DNA of 5,863 nt from Aquincola sp. (GCA_029884035.1 JAOUIM010000247.1:1-5863), one strand, 5' to 3'. Shown: positions 1 through 5,285, counted from the stretch's first letter. Notes: generated by a model not told the origin, from the sequence alone. A program made the numbers and translations.

Positions 1-69
1 TGTGGTGTTGATGGTCGAGTTCATCTGGTCTTCGCCGTTGTCGTCGGCCGGACCTACGCTCATCGCCAT
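1..69 (-). CDS. exbD: ExbD, biopolymer transport protein (N-terminal fragment)
   Basis: Only the first 23 codons lie in the window; the gene continues beyond position 1. The fragment begins MAMSVG, has an acidic stretch (DDNGED) and ends in STINTT. This matches the cytoplasmic N-terminus of ExbD/TolR proteins, where an INTTPLID-type motif leads into the single transmembrane helix that carries the proton-binding aspartate. ExbD works with ExbB as the inner-membrane proton channel that energises TonB. The ATG at 69-67 is preceded by GAGGAGA (75-81) about five bases away, a good ribosome binding site. The start is 33 bp after the exbB stop on the same strand, so the two are almost certainly cotranscribed. 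The transmembrane and periplasmic parts cannot be checked here. TolR is the main alternative, but the upstream tonB and exbB favour ExbD. Confidence 0.85.
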   Translation of the reverse strand, partial: MAMSVGPADDNGEDQMNSTINTT

Positions 70-102
70 GGCGATCTCCTCGCGGGAAGGCGAATCACGA
101 AC

Positions 103-954
103 TCAGCGCTTGCCCGCGAGCAGCACGTTCTGGACGTCGGCCGAGAAGGCCCTCACGCGTTCCATCGCGCTCTTGTTGCGACGGATGAGCCAGTTGTATC
201 CCATCACCGCGGGCACCGCGACGGCCAAGCCGAAGGCGGTCATGATCAACGCCTCGCCCACCGGGCCCGCCACCTTGTCGATCGAGGCTTGGCCCGAGAT
301 GCCGATGGCCGTGAGTGCGTGATAGATGCCCCACACGGTGCCGAAAAGGCCGACGAAAGGCGCCGTGGAACCGACCGTGGCGAGGAACGCCAGGCCGTCC
401 TGCAGGCGGTTCTGGATGTTCTCGGTTGCGCGGCCGATGCTCATGCCGATCCAGGTGTGCTTGTCGATCGCCTCGAGCATCGCGCCTTCGTGGTGGTCGC
501 TGGCCTTCAGCCCGGTCTCGGCAATGAAGCGGAACGCGCTGCCCTCGTGCAACGTGCCGGCGGCCTTCTGGATCGAACCGGCGCTCCAGAAGGCTTCACC
601 GACGGCCCTGGCGCTGCGCAGGAGCTTTGATTGCTCGAACACCTTGGTGAAGATGATGTACCAGCTACCCATGGACATGATGACCATGATGATCAGCGTG
701 CCGCGCGCGACGAAGTCTCCTTGTTTCCAGAGCGCTTCCAGGCCGTACGGGTTTTCGACCGTTTCCTTGGCCACGGTGGCCGCGGGTGGCGCAGCCGGCG
801 CCGGTGCTGCGGCCTCGGCCACGGCAGGCGCGGACGCCTCGGCTGCAGGCGCCGAGGCCTGAGCGGATGCGTCGGTCGAAACAGCGGCCGTCAGGGTGGC
901 GACGGCCAGCAACGCGGCAAACAAAGGCGCGCGAACGGACGGGATCAAAGACAT
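103..954 (-). CDS. exbB: ExbB, TonB-system proton channel (MotA/TolQ/ExbB family)
   Basis: This 283-residue inner-membrane protein forms, with ExbD, the proton-driven motor for TonB. Residues 1-31 look like a signal peptide: basic start, hydrophobic stretch 9-25, cleavage likely after ASA at 29-31. A flexible Ala/Pro-rich segment follows at about 32-62. Three transmembrane helices are visible at about 82-104, 188-212 and 232-256, with the large cytoplasmic domain between the first two. The pore region is well conserved: STAPFVGLFGTVWGI at 196-210 and EALIMTAFGL at 234-243. T206, E234 and T239 line up with Thr148, Glu176 and Thr181 of E. coli ExbB. The frame is open upstream to 1026, but the ATG at 954 is chosen because GGAGG (959-963) lies four bases before it and the signal peptide starts there. 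It is longer than E. coli ExbB because of the secreted N-terminal extension, a form common in Pseudomonas and Burkholderiales. It sits between tonB (91 bp upstream) and exbD (33 bp downstream). Confidence 0.95.
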   Translation of the reverse strand: MSLIPSVRAPLFAALLAVATLTAAVSTDASAQASAPAAEASAPAVAEAAAPAPAAPPAATVAKETVENPYGLEALWKQGDFVARGTLIIMVIMSMGSWYIIFTKVFEQSKLLRSARAVGEAFWSAGSIQKAAGTLHEGSAFRFIAETGLKASDHHEGAMLEAIDKHTWIGMSIGRATENIQNRLQDGLAFLATVGSTAPFVGLFGTVWGIYHALTAIGISGQASIDKVAGPVGEALIMTAFGLAVAVPAVMGYNWLIRRNKSAMERVRAFSADVQNVLLAGKR

Positions 955-1045
955 GGTTCCTCCGGGAAACAGATGCGCGCGATGGGTTGTGTGGCGCGAC
1001 AGCTTGATGACAAGGGGTGGGTACAACGACCGGGCCGGCGACCCG

Positions 1046-1741
1046 CTACTGGAGCTTCCAGACGTACTCGATGTTGAAGGACCCTCCGATCGCGCGCCCC
1101 TCGGCGTCGCGTCCTGGAGAGAACTTGCATTCGCTGAGCTTGGTCACGGCCACGCGGTCGAGCATGCGGTGTTCACGCGTCGGGCCCGCCGAGCGGACCA
1201 CGTCGGCGCTGGCCAGTTTGCCCGTGGCATCGACCGTGAATCGGATGACCGTCGTGCCGGTGGCCTCGGCGCGCACCGCGGCGGGCGGATAGTCGTCGCC
1301 GGTGGGTGCGCAACTGCGCGCATCGCCCTGCGCAAGCCGCGGCGGCGCCTGGGCCGGGGCGGGTGCCGGCGGCGCCGGCGCGGGTGCTGGCGCGATCGTG
1401 ACCGGTGCGGGCGGCGGCGCGACTGTTGTCGTCGTGATGGTGGGTGCCGGCGCCGGCGGCGGGTTGACCACGACCTCTGGGGGTGGCACGAAGCTCGGCG
1501 GCGGCGGCGCGAGCTTGGGCGGCGGTGGCAGGTTCTCGGGCGGAGGCGGCAGCGGCTTGACTTCCTCGATGATCTTCGTCTCGATCGGGTTCTTGATGAC
1601 CTCGACCACCTTGCGTGCAAGGCCGCTGACAAGGGCCCACCCAAGCAGGATGTGCATCACGATCACCACGCCGAGCCCGACCAAGTGCTTGGTGGGCTTG
1701 CGCTGCTGCGCCGCGTAGTCAGCGTACTCGTATGTCGCCAA
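1046..1741 (-). CDS. tonB: TonB, energy transducer (likely TTG start)
   Basis: TonB spans the periplasm and passes energy from ExbB/ExbD to outer-membrane receptors. With the TTG start the protein has 231 residues: a short cytoplasmic part with RKPTKH at 14-19, one transmembrane anchor at about 21-41 containing His30 (the position of the functional His20 in E. coli TonB), a long Pro/Ala-rich periplasmic spacer at about 64-133, and a TonB C-terminal domain at about 142-231 (YPPAAVR at 151-157, ending in IEYVWKLQ). Cys144 and Cys205 bracket this domain and may form a disulfide. The frame is also open from an ATG at 1783, which would add 14 residues. I prefer TTG at 1741-1739 because a perfect GGAGG (1748-1752) lies six bases upstream, and because a possible -10 box (1792-1797) would put the transcript start almost on the ATG. 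The start choice is inference; the gene identity is secure. It is the first gene of tonB-exbB-exbD. No clear Fur box was seen upstream. Confidence 0.93.
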   Translation of the reverse strand: MATYEYADYAAQQRKPTKHLVGLGVVIVMHILLGWALVSGLARKVVEVIKNPIETKIIEEVKPLPPPPENLPPPPKLAPPPPSFVPPPEVVVNPPPAPAPTITTTTVAPPPAPVTIAPAPAPAPPAPAPAQAPPRLAQGDARSCAPTGDDYPPAAVRAEATGTTVIRFTVDATGKLASADVVRSAGPTREHRMLDRVAVTKLSECKFSPGRDAEGRAIGGSFNIEYVWKLQ

Positions 1742-1747
1742 ACCATT

Positions 1748-1752
1748 CCTCC
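1748..1752 (-). promoter_or_regulatory. Ribosome binding site deciding the tonB start
   Basis: On the minus strand the bases read GGAGG, a perfect Shine-Dalgarno core. It lies six bases before the in-frame TTG at 1741-1739. The competing in-frame ATG at 1783 has only a purine-rich AAGAGAGA ahead of it. Another ATG (1746-1744) is inside the spacer but out of frame with tonB. Confidence 0.6.
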
Positions 1753-1791
1753 AGACGCCCGTTCTTGAGGGCGCTGCGATCATCTGTCTCT

Positions 1792-1797
1792 CTTATA
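1792..1797 (-). promoter_or_regulatory. Possible -10 element of the tonB operon promoter
   Basis: The minus strand reads TATAAG, five of six bases matching the sigma-70 -10 consensus, in an otherwise very GC-rich stretch. Transcription would begin near 1785, giving a leader of about 44 bases before the TTG start of tonB. No convincing -35 hexamer is seen 16-18 bases upstream (the 17-base position reads CCGGCT), so it may need an activator or be coincidental. An imperfect dyad around CTCATGAG (1809-1816) covers the expected -35 area and could bind a regulator. Confidence 0.35.
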
Positions 1798-1861
1798 GCG
1801 GGCCCGGCCTCATGAGCCGGCTCAGCGACGATGCGCTGCAAAGGGCGGCACTATATCGCCA

Positions 1862-1877
1862 AAGGCGTAGACGCCTT
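1862..1877. repeat. Perfect inverted repeat upstream of tonB
   Basis: AAGGCGT, two bases, then ACGCCTT form a perfect 7-bp dyad. It is too tight to be a good RNA hairpin but is the size of a dimeric regulator site. It lies about 65 bp upstream of the possible tonB -10 box in the gap between tonB and the racemase gene. It does not resemble a Fur box. The function is unknown. Confidence 0.4.
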
Positions 1878-1889
1878 CTCGGGGCATCA

Positions 1890-1910
1890 CCCTAGGCCTT
1901 GTGGCCAGGG
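1890..1910. repeat. Hairpin-forming inverted repeat
   Basis: CCCT-A-GGCC (1890-1898) can pair with GGCCAGGG (1903-1910), giving an eight-pair stem with one bulged A (1894) and a TTGT loop. There is no T run on either side, so it is not a standard intrinsic terminator. It sits between the end of the racemase gene and the tonB promoter region. Confidence 0.4.
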
Positions 1911-1982
1911 CGCGGTAGCGTTACGCCACGTTCCATGCGCCAGACATCGCTCCGAGACGCAAGCGCTGTTCCCGCGATGAAA

Positions 1983-2015
1983 CTGCCGTCCCTGCGCCGG
2001 GGTTCCAGACGGCAG
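1983..2015 (-). terminator. Weak candidate terminator after the racemase gene
   Basis: CTGCCGTC (1983-1990) and GACGGCAG (2008-2015) are perfect 8-bp inverted repeats with a 17-base GC-rich loop. On the minus strand the stem is followed by TTTCATCG, so the T tract is only three bases. It begins 23 bp past the racemase stop. A second small dyad (CTGCTG-T-CAGCAG, 2023-2035) lies between the stop and this stem. The position fits a terminator separating the racemase operon from tonB, but the long loop and short T run make it weak. Confidence 0.35.
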
Positions 2016-2038
2016 GTCGGGGCTGCTGTCAGCAGGTC

Positions 2039-3169
2039 CTAGCCGCAAGCGCCCAAGGCACGCAGCCGCTGCGCGTCGAAGCCGAACTGAGCGAGCACCT
2101 CGTCGGTGTGCTCGCCAGGCCGCGGCCCTGCCTTCGGCGCACGCGCGCCGCTGCGTGACAGGCGCGGCACCGGCGCCGGCAAGGTTCGGCCCGAGACCTG
2201 GACGAAGGTGCCGCGCGCCGCCAGGTGCGGATGCTGAGGCGCTTCGGTCAGGGTGAGCACTGGCGCAAAACAGGCGTCACTGCCCTCCAGACATTCGCAC
2301 CAATGCGCAAGGGGTTGGCTGCGCAGCAAGGCGGCGATGCGCGCACGCAGCGCAGGCCACTCCTCGACCTTGTATTGGCTCGCAGGGTCGACATCGTCAA
2401 GCCCCAATCTTGTCAACAGTTCAGCGTAAAAGGCAGGCTCGATCGCGCCGAGGCTAACGTAGCGGCCGTCGGCGCATTCGAAGACATCGTAGAAGGGCGA
2501 GGTGCCAAGAAAGAAGTTGCGTGTCGGCTCGTCGCTCCAGGTCTGCGCACTGCGCCGCTGGTGCACGAGCGACGACAGCGCAGCCACGCCATCGACCATC
2601 GCCGCATCGACTACCTGGCCGCGGCCGCTGGCACGAGCCTCGAGCAGCGCGCAGACGACGCCGAAGGCGAGGAACATCGCGCCGCCACCCATGTCGCCGA
2701 CCAGCGTGGCCGGGATCATCGGTGCCTCTCCGGGTCGGCCGGCGATCGACATCGCGCCGCTCAGCGATACGTAGTTGATGTCGTGGCCGGCCGTCTGCGC
2801 GAGCGGCCCGGTCTGGCCCCAGCCGGTGACCCTTCCATACACAAGTCTCGGACAGCGGGCGGCCACGGCCGCCGGTCCAAGGCCCAGCCTCTCCATCACG
2901 CCGGGGCGGAAGCCCTCGATCAGCGCGTCTGCCGATTCGAGTAGGCGCCATGCCACCGCGCATGCCTCCGGGTGCTTGAGGTCGAGTGCGATCGAGCGCT
3001 TGCCGCGGTGTTCGTCGGCGCGATCGCGCGGCAAGCCCGCCGCGCCGACGCGCTCGATCACGATCACGTCTGCGCCCATGTCGGCGAACAACATGCCGGC
3101 AAAGGGTGCGGGGCCGAGGCCGGCGAACTCGACGACGCGCACGTCCTGCAAGGCGGCGTGGCTGTTCAT
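2039..3169 (-). CDS. Alpha-methylacyl-CoA racemase (CaiB/BaiF family)
   Basis: This 376-residue family III CoA-transferase fold protein most resembles alpha-methylacyl-CoA racemases, which interconvert (R)- and (S)-2-methylacyl-CoA thioesters so that branched-chain acids can enter beta-oxidation. Visible landmarks are VRVVEFAGLGP at 10-20, GADVIVIER at 32-40, IEGFRPGVMERLGLG at 84-98, GWGQTGPLAQTAGHDINY at 116-133, LVGDMGGGAMF at 156-166, QVVDAAMVDG at 185-194 and a DGRYVSLGAIEP segment at 234-245. By alignment from memory with the Mycobacterium tuberculosis racemase MCR (His126, Asp156, Glu241, Arg91), the matching residues are His129, Asp159, Glu244 and Arg94. The His/Asp pair favours racemase over formyl-CoA or carnitine CoA-transferases, which use a catalytic Asp. 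The frame is open to 3544, but the ATG at 3169 gives the normal family N-terminus. No Shine-Dalgarno is seen before it (the leader is C/T-rich). It starts 67 bp after the thioesterase stop, probably in one operon. Confidence 0.9.
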   Translation of the reverse strand: MNSHAALQDVRVVEFAGLGPAPFAGMLFADMGADVIVIERVGAAGLPRDRADEHRGKRSIALDLKHPEACAVAWRLLESADALIEGFRPGVMERLGLGPAAVAARCPRLVYGRVTGWGQTGPLAQTAGHDINYVSLSGAMSIAGRPGEAPMIPATLVGDMGGGAMFLAFGVVCALLEARASGRGQVVDAAMVDGVAALSSLVHQRRSAQTWSDEPTRNFFLGTSPFYDVFECADGRYVSLGAIEPAFYAELLTRLGLDDVDPASQYKVEEWPALRARIAALLRSQPLAHWCECLEGSDACFAPVLTLTEAPQHPHLAARGTFVQVSGRTLPAPVPRLSRSGARAPKAGPRPGEHTDEVLAQFGFDAQRLRALGACG

Positions 3170-3236
3170 CAGAAAAGGGGGCCGGGATGTCGACCCGACA
3201 GGTCGAACGGGTTCGCGGCGATGCGCGAGGACTTGC

Positions 3237-3677
3237 TCACCGTCCGGGTGACGCCACGGCAGGCGCGGCTCGCGGATATAGCACCATCTGCGTGCAGCGG
3301 AACAGGGCGATGGTCTTGCCGCTCTCGCGGTGGGTGACCGTCGCGTCCCAGACCTGCGTCGTGCGGCCCGTGTGCACGGCTGTCGCGACGCACTCGATCG
3401 TGCCGTCGCGCGTCGTCCCCACGTGATTCGACTTGAGTTCGATCGTGGTGAACCCGTTCGCGCCTTCGGGCAGTGAAGCAATGCACCCGTAGCCAGCACA
3501 AGAGTCAGCCAATGAGACCACCGTGCCGGCATGCAGAAAGCCATTGGGGGCCATCAAGGCTTCGCGCACTGCAAGTTCGGCGCGCACCTCGCGCCCCGAC
3601 ACGAGATGGAACACGATCCCGAGGTGTCCGGGGAGGAACGGCTCGCCATAGCGATTGAAGTCGTGAGGCAGCTGCAT
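3237..3677 (-). CDS. PaaI-family hotdog-fold thioesterase
   Basis: This 146-residue cytoplasmic protein has the usual length of single-domain PaaI/YdiI-type acyl-CoA thioesterases. The family motif is at 45-58 (NGFLHAGTVVSLAD): Asn45, the HAG variant of the HGG motif at 49-51, and Asp58 at the acidic catalytic position on the central helix. ELKSNHVG at 80-87 and GRTTQVWDATV at 104-114 are the usual later strands. Such enzymes hydrolyse acyl-CoA or aroyl-CoA thioesters; the substrate cannot be read from the sequence. The ATG at 3677 is chosen because the longer frame (to 3824) runs through the tRNA gene. The ribosome site is poor (GGGATAG some distance off). The start is 22 bp downstream of the tRNA terminator hairpin, leaving little room for its own promoter. 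The alpha-methylacyl-CoA racemase follows after 67 bp, suggesting joint action on branched acyl-CoAs (inference). Confidence 0.88.
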   Translation of the reverse strand: MQLPHDFNRYGEPFLPGHLGIVFHLVSGREVRAELAVREALMAPNGFLHAGTVVSLADSCAGYGCIASLPEGANGFTTIELKSNHVGTTRDGTIECVATAVHTGRTTQVWDATVTHRESGKTIALFRCTQMVLYPRAAPAVASPGR

Positions 3678-3693
3678 CGCGCCACTATCCCGA

Positions 3694-3727
3694 GGAAAGA
3701 AGGGCCTGAACACTTGTTCAGGCCCTT
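3694..3727 (-). terminator. Intrinsic terminator of tRNA-Ala
   Basis: A perfect 12-bp stem (3700-3711 with 3716-3727) closes a four-base loop; on the minus strand it reads AAGGGCCTGAAC, loop AAGT, then the complement, followed by CTTTCC. It starts eight bases past the CCA end of the tRNA gene. On the plus strand no T run follows, so it acts leftwards. It also lies inside what would be the leader of the thioesterase gene. Confidence 0.85.
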
Positions 3728-3735
3728 GCAGTCGT

Positions 3736-3811
<76 letters not shown>

Positions 3812-3824
3812 GAACGAGCCGCAA

Positions 3825-3830
3825 AGTTTA
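3825..3830 (-). promoter_or_regulatory. Possible -10 element of the tRNA-Ala promoter
   Basis: The minus strand reads TAAACT (four of six to the -10 consensus), 13 bases before the tRNA 5' end, followed by a GC-rich GCGGCTCG discriminator of the kind seen at stringently controlled stable-RNA promoters. No good -35 is seen; it would fall inside the first codons of the divergent hydrolase gene. The evidence is weak. Confidence 0.3.
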
Positions 3831-3842
3831 CCATCGCACCCC

Positions 3843-4709
3843 ATGAACCGACCCCGACTCGACGACCCGGCCTGGCTTGACACCCAGTACAACAACCGCG
3901 CGCGCGTGGCCAATGCGCAGGCGATCCTGAATCGCTGGGCCGAGGCCTCTGCGCTGGCCCGTGAGCGCAGTCCGCGCAAAGTGCTCGACGTGCGCTATGG
4001 TGACTCGCCGGCCGAAACGCTGGACATCTTTCCCACCGAGCAGCCCAACGCACCTGTGCTCGTGTTCGTGCATGGCGGCTATTGGCGCTCGCTCGACAAG
4101 TCCGACCACTCGTTCGTGGCGCCGGCTTTCGTGGCCGATGGCGCGACCGTGGTCGTGCCCAACTATGCGCTGTGCCCGGCGGTCACGATCGAGGCGATCT
4201 GTCTGCAGATCGTGCGCGCGGTCGCCTGGACCTGGCGCCACGTCGCCGAACATGGCGGTGACCCTTCCCGCATCGCGCTGGCAGGGCACTCGGCCGGCGG
4301 GCACCTGGTCGCGATGATGCTCTCGTGTCGCTGGAAGATGGTGGCCGACGACTTGCCGCCCCAGCCGGTTTCGGGTGCGCTCGCGATCTCGGGTCTGTAC
4401 GACCTCGAGCCGGTGAGGCTGACCCCGTTCTTGAAGGACGACCTGCGGCTGACGCCGCAGCAGGTATCCCGCGCCAGCCCGGCGTTCTTCCCGCGCCCCA
4501 AGGCGGGCAGGCTGTACGCGACGGTGGGCGCCGACGAGAGCGACGAATTCCTGCGCCACAACCAGCTGATCCGCGACCAGTGGGGTCCGACGGCGGTACC
4601 GGTGTGCGAGACGGTTCCGCGCGCCGACCATTTCACCGTGCTCGAAAGCCTCGTTGACCCGGCGGGACGGCTCCACGAACTGGCGTTGCGCCTGCTCAAC
4701 CTGCGTTGA
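3843..4709 (+). CDS. Alpha/beta hydrolase, kynurenine-formamidase-like
   Basis: This 288-residue soluble hydrolase carries HGGYW at 77-81, the oxyanion-hole signature of BNA7/AFMID-type arylformamidases, and the nucleophile elbow GHSAGG at 148-153 with Ser150. The other triad members are probably His263 (RADHFTV at 260-266) and Asp231 or Asp234 in VGADESDEF at 228-236; I cannot decide between the two aspartates. The N-terminal LDTQYNNRARV segment (12-22) also fits this group. Related enzymes hydrolyse N-formylkynurenine or other small amides and esters. No tryptophan-catabolism gene lies nearby, and many betaproteobacteria use an unrelated cyclase-family KynB for that step, so the substrate is open. 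The ATG at 3843 has no recognisable Shine-Dalgarno. Its 5' end is only 31 bp from the divergent tRNA-Ala gene, so its promoter must lie in that gap or inside the tRNA gene. Confidence 0.88.
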   Translation: MNRPRLDDPAWLDTQYNNRARVANAQAILNRWAEASALARERSPRKVLDVRYGDSPAETLDIFPTEQPNAPVLVFVHGGYWRSLDKSDHSFVAPAFVADGATVVVPNYALCPAVTIEAICLQIVRAVAWTWRHVAEHGGDPSRIALAGHSAGGHLVAMMLSCRWKMVADDLPPQPVSGALAISGLYDLEPVRLTPFLKDDLRLTPQQVSRASPAFFPRPKAGRLYATVGADESDEFLRHNQLIRDQWGPTAVPVCETVPRADHFTVLESLVDPAGRLHELALRLLNLR

Positions 4710-4720
4710 GGGCTTCAGGG

Positions 4721-4735
4721 CTATCAAGCAGATAG
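4721..4735. repeat. Inverted repeat CTATC-N5-GATAG
   Basis: A perfect 5-bp dyad with a five-base spacer lies 11 bp past the hydrolase stop and about 75 bp before the rubrerythrin ATG. It could be a regulator site for the rubrerythrin promoter or a weak hairpin ending the hydrolase transcript; no T run follows. CTAT-N7-ATAG resembles the centre of an OxyR site, but the outer half-sites are not conserved. Confidence 0.35.
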
Positions 4736-4740
4736 AAGTA

Positions 4741-4767
4741 TTGCATTGGCATGTTGCAGGGTATTCT
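4741..4767 (+). promoter_or_regulatory. Possible promoter of the rubrerythrin gene
   Basis: TTGCAT (4741-4746) and TATTCT (4762-4767) resemble -35 and -10 hexamers, each matching four of six consensus bases, separated by a short 15 bp. This is the most AT-rich part of the 101-bp gap before the rubrerythrin gene. The short spacing suggests either regulation or a wrong choice of hexamer. Confidence 0.3.
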
Positions 4768-4801
4768 GACTAGCCTTACCGTCCCGGGCAATTCAGACTA
4801 G
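4763..4801 (+). repeat. Paired direct repeats ATTCWGACTAG in the rubrerythrin leader
   Basis: ATTCTGACTAG (4763-4773) and ATTCAGACTAG (4791-4801) differ at one of eleven positions and are offset by 28 bp, close to three helical turns. The first overlaps the possible -10 element and the second runs into the Shine-Dalgarno (AGGAG at 4800-4804). Such an arrangement would suit a repressor or a translational control site. No known regulator motif is recognised. Confidence 0.45.
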
Positions 4802-4810
4802 GAGCAGATC

Positions 4811-5233
4811 ATGGGCTTGAAAGGTTCGAAGACCGAGCAAAACCTGAAGGATGCCTTTGCGGGCGAATCGCAGGCCAACCGCCGTTACCTGTACTTTGCA
4901 AACAAGGCCGATGTGGAAGGCCAGAACGATGTGGCCGCACTGTTCCGGTCGACCGCCGAAGGCGAGACGGGCCACGCGCATGGCCACCTTGAGTTTCTCG
5001 AGCACGGCTCGGGCGATCCGGCCACCGGGCTGCCGATCGGCAACAGCCGCCAGAACCTGAAGGCTGCCGTGGCGGGCGAGACGCACGAGTACACCGACAT
5101 GTACCCGGGCATGGCCAAGACAGCGCGCGCGGAGGGCTTCGACGAGATCGCCGACTGGTTCGAAACGCTGGCCAAGGCCGAGCGCTCACACGCCAACCGC
5201 TACCAGAAGGCGCTCGACGCGCTGGTGGACTGA
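4811..5233 (+). CDS. Rubrerythrin-family diiron protein without rubredoxin domain
   Basis: This 140-residue four-helix-bundle diiron protein belongs to the rubrerythrin family, which reduces hydrogen peroxide to water. The expected ligands are visible: Glu19 (AGESQANRRY, 17-26), Glu52 and His55 (EGETGH), Glu90 and Glu93 (AGETHEYTDMYP, 88-99), and Glu124 and His127 (KAERSHANRY, 122-131). Classical rubrerythrins are about 190 residues with a C-terminal rubredoxin domain holding two CxxC pairs. Here the protein stops after the bundle and has no cysteine, so it needs an outside electron donor. AGGAG at 4800-4804 lies six bases before the ATG, a good ribosome site. Downstream, after 52 bp with a hairpin, is an Fe-S cluster protein that is a natural candidate partner. 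Catalytic activity is inferred from the family; some rubredoxin-less members have other or unknown roles. Confidence 0.92.
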   Translation: MGLKGSKTEQNLKDAFAGESQANRRYLYFANKADVEGQNDVAALFRSTAEGETGHAHGHLEFLEHGSGDPATGLPIGNSRQNLKAAVAGETHEYTDMYPGMAKTARAEGFDEIADWFETLAKAERSHANRYQKALDALVD

Positions 5234-5253
5234 TCCTCGATGCAGCAATAAGG

Positions 5254-5282
5254 ACAAGGGGCCGCGTGCCCCTTGTTTTCTT
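5254..5282 (+). terminator. Terminator-like hairpin after rubrerythrin
   Basis: ACAAGGGGC (5254-5262) pairs perfectly with GCCCCTTGT (5268-5276), a 9-bp stem with a five-base CGCGT loop, followed by TTTCTT. It ends three bases before the ATG of the next gene on the same strand. It could end most rubrerythrin transcripts while letting some read through, lowering expression of the downstream Fe-S protein. Confidence 0.7.
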
Positions 5283-5285
5283 CCC

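Noticed and set aside
955..1026. 24-residue extension of ExbB from an upstream ATG at 1026
   Set aside because: The ATG at 954 has a strong GGAGG just upstream and begins a clean signal peptide; the extension would place charged residues before it.
896..1768. A 290-codon plus-strand open frame opposite tonB
   Set aside because: Its product is Arg/Gly-rich low-complexity sequence generated by the antisense of the Pro/Ala codons of tonB, with no domain and no ribosome site.
1784..1870. Fur box for iron control of the tonB operon
   Set aside because: Such control would be expected for this system, but no stretch resembles the AT-rich GATAATGATAATCATTATC-type consensus; the region is too GC-rich.
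3170..3544. 125-residue N-terminal extension of the racemase
   Set aside because: It overlaps the thioesterase gene in another frame, has low-complexity Arg/Ser composition, and the normal family N-terminus begins at the ATG at 3169.
3828..4727. A 299-codon minus-strand open frame opposite the alpha/beta hydrolase
   Set aside because: The His/Arg-rich product looks like a codon shadow, while the plus strand carries the HGGYW and GHSAGG motifs.
4760..4800. IscR type-1 site before rubrerythrin
   Set aside because: Only the short GACTAG portions resemble it; the inverted half-site needed for the palindrome is absent.
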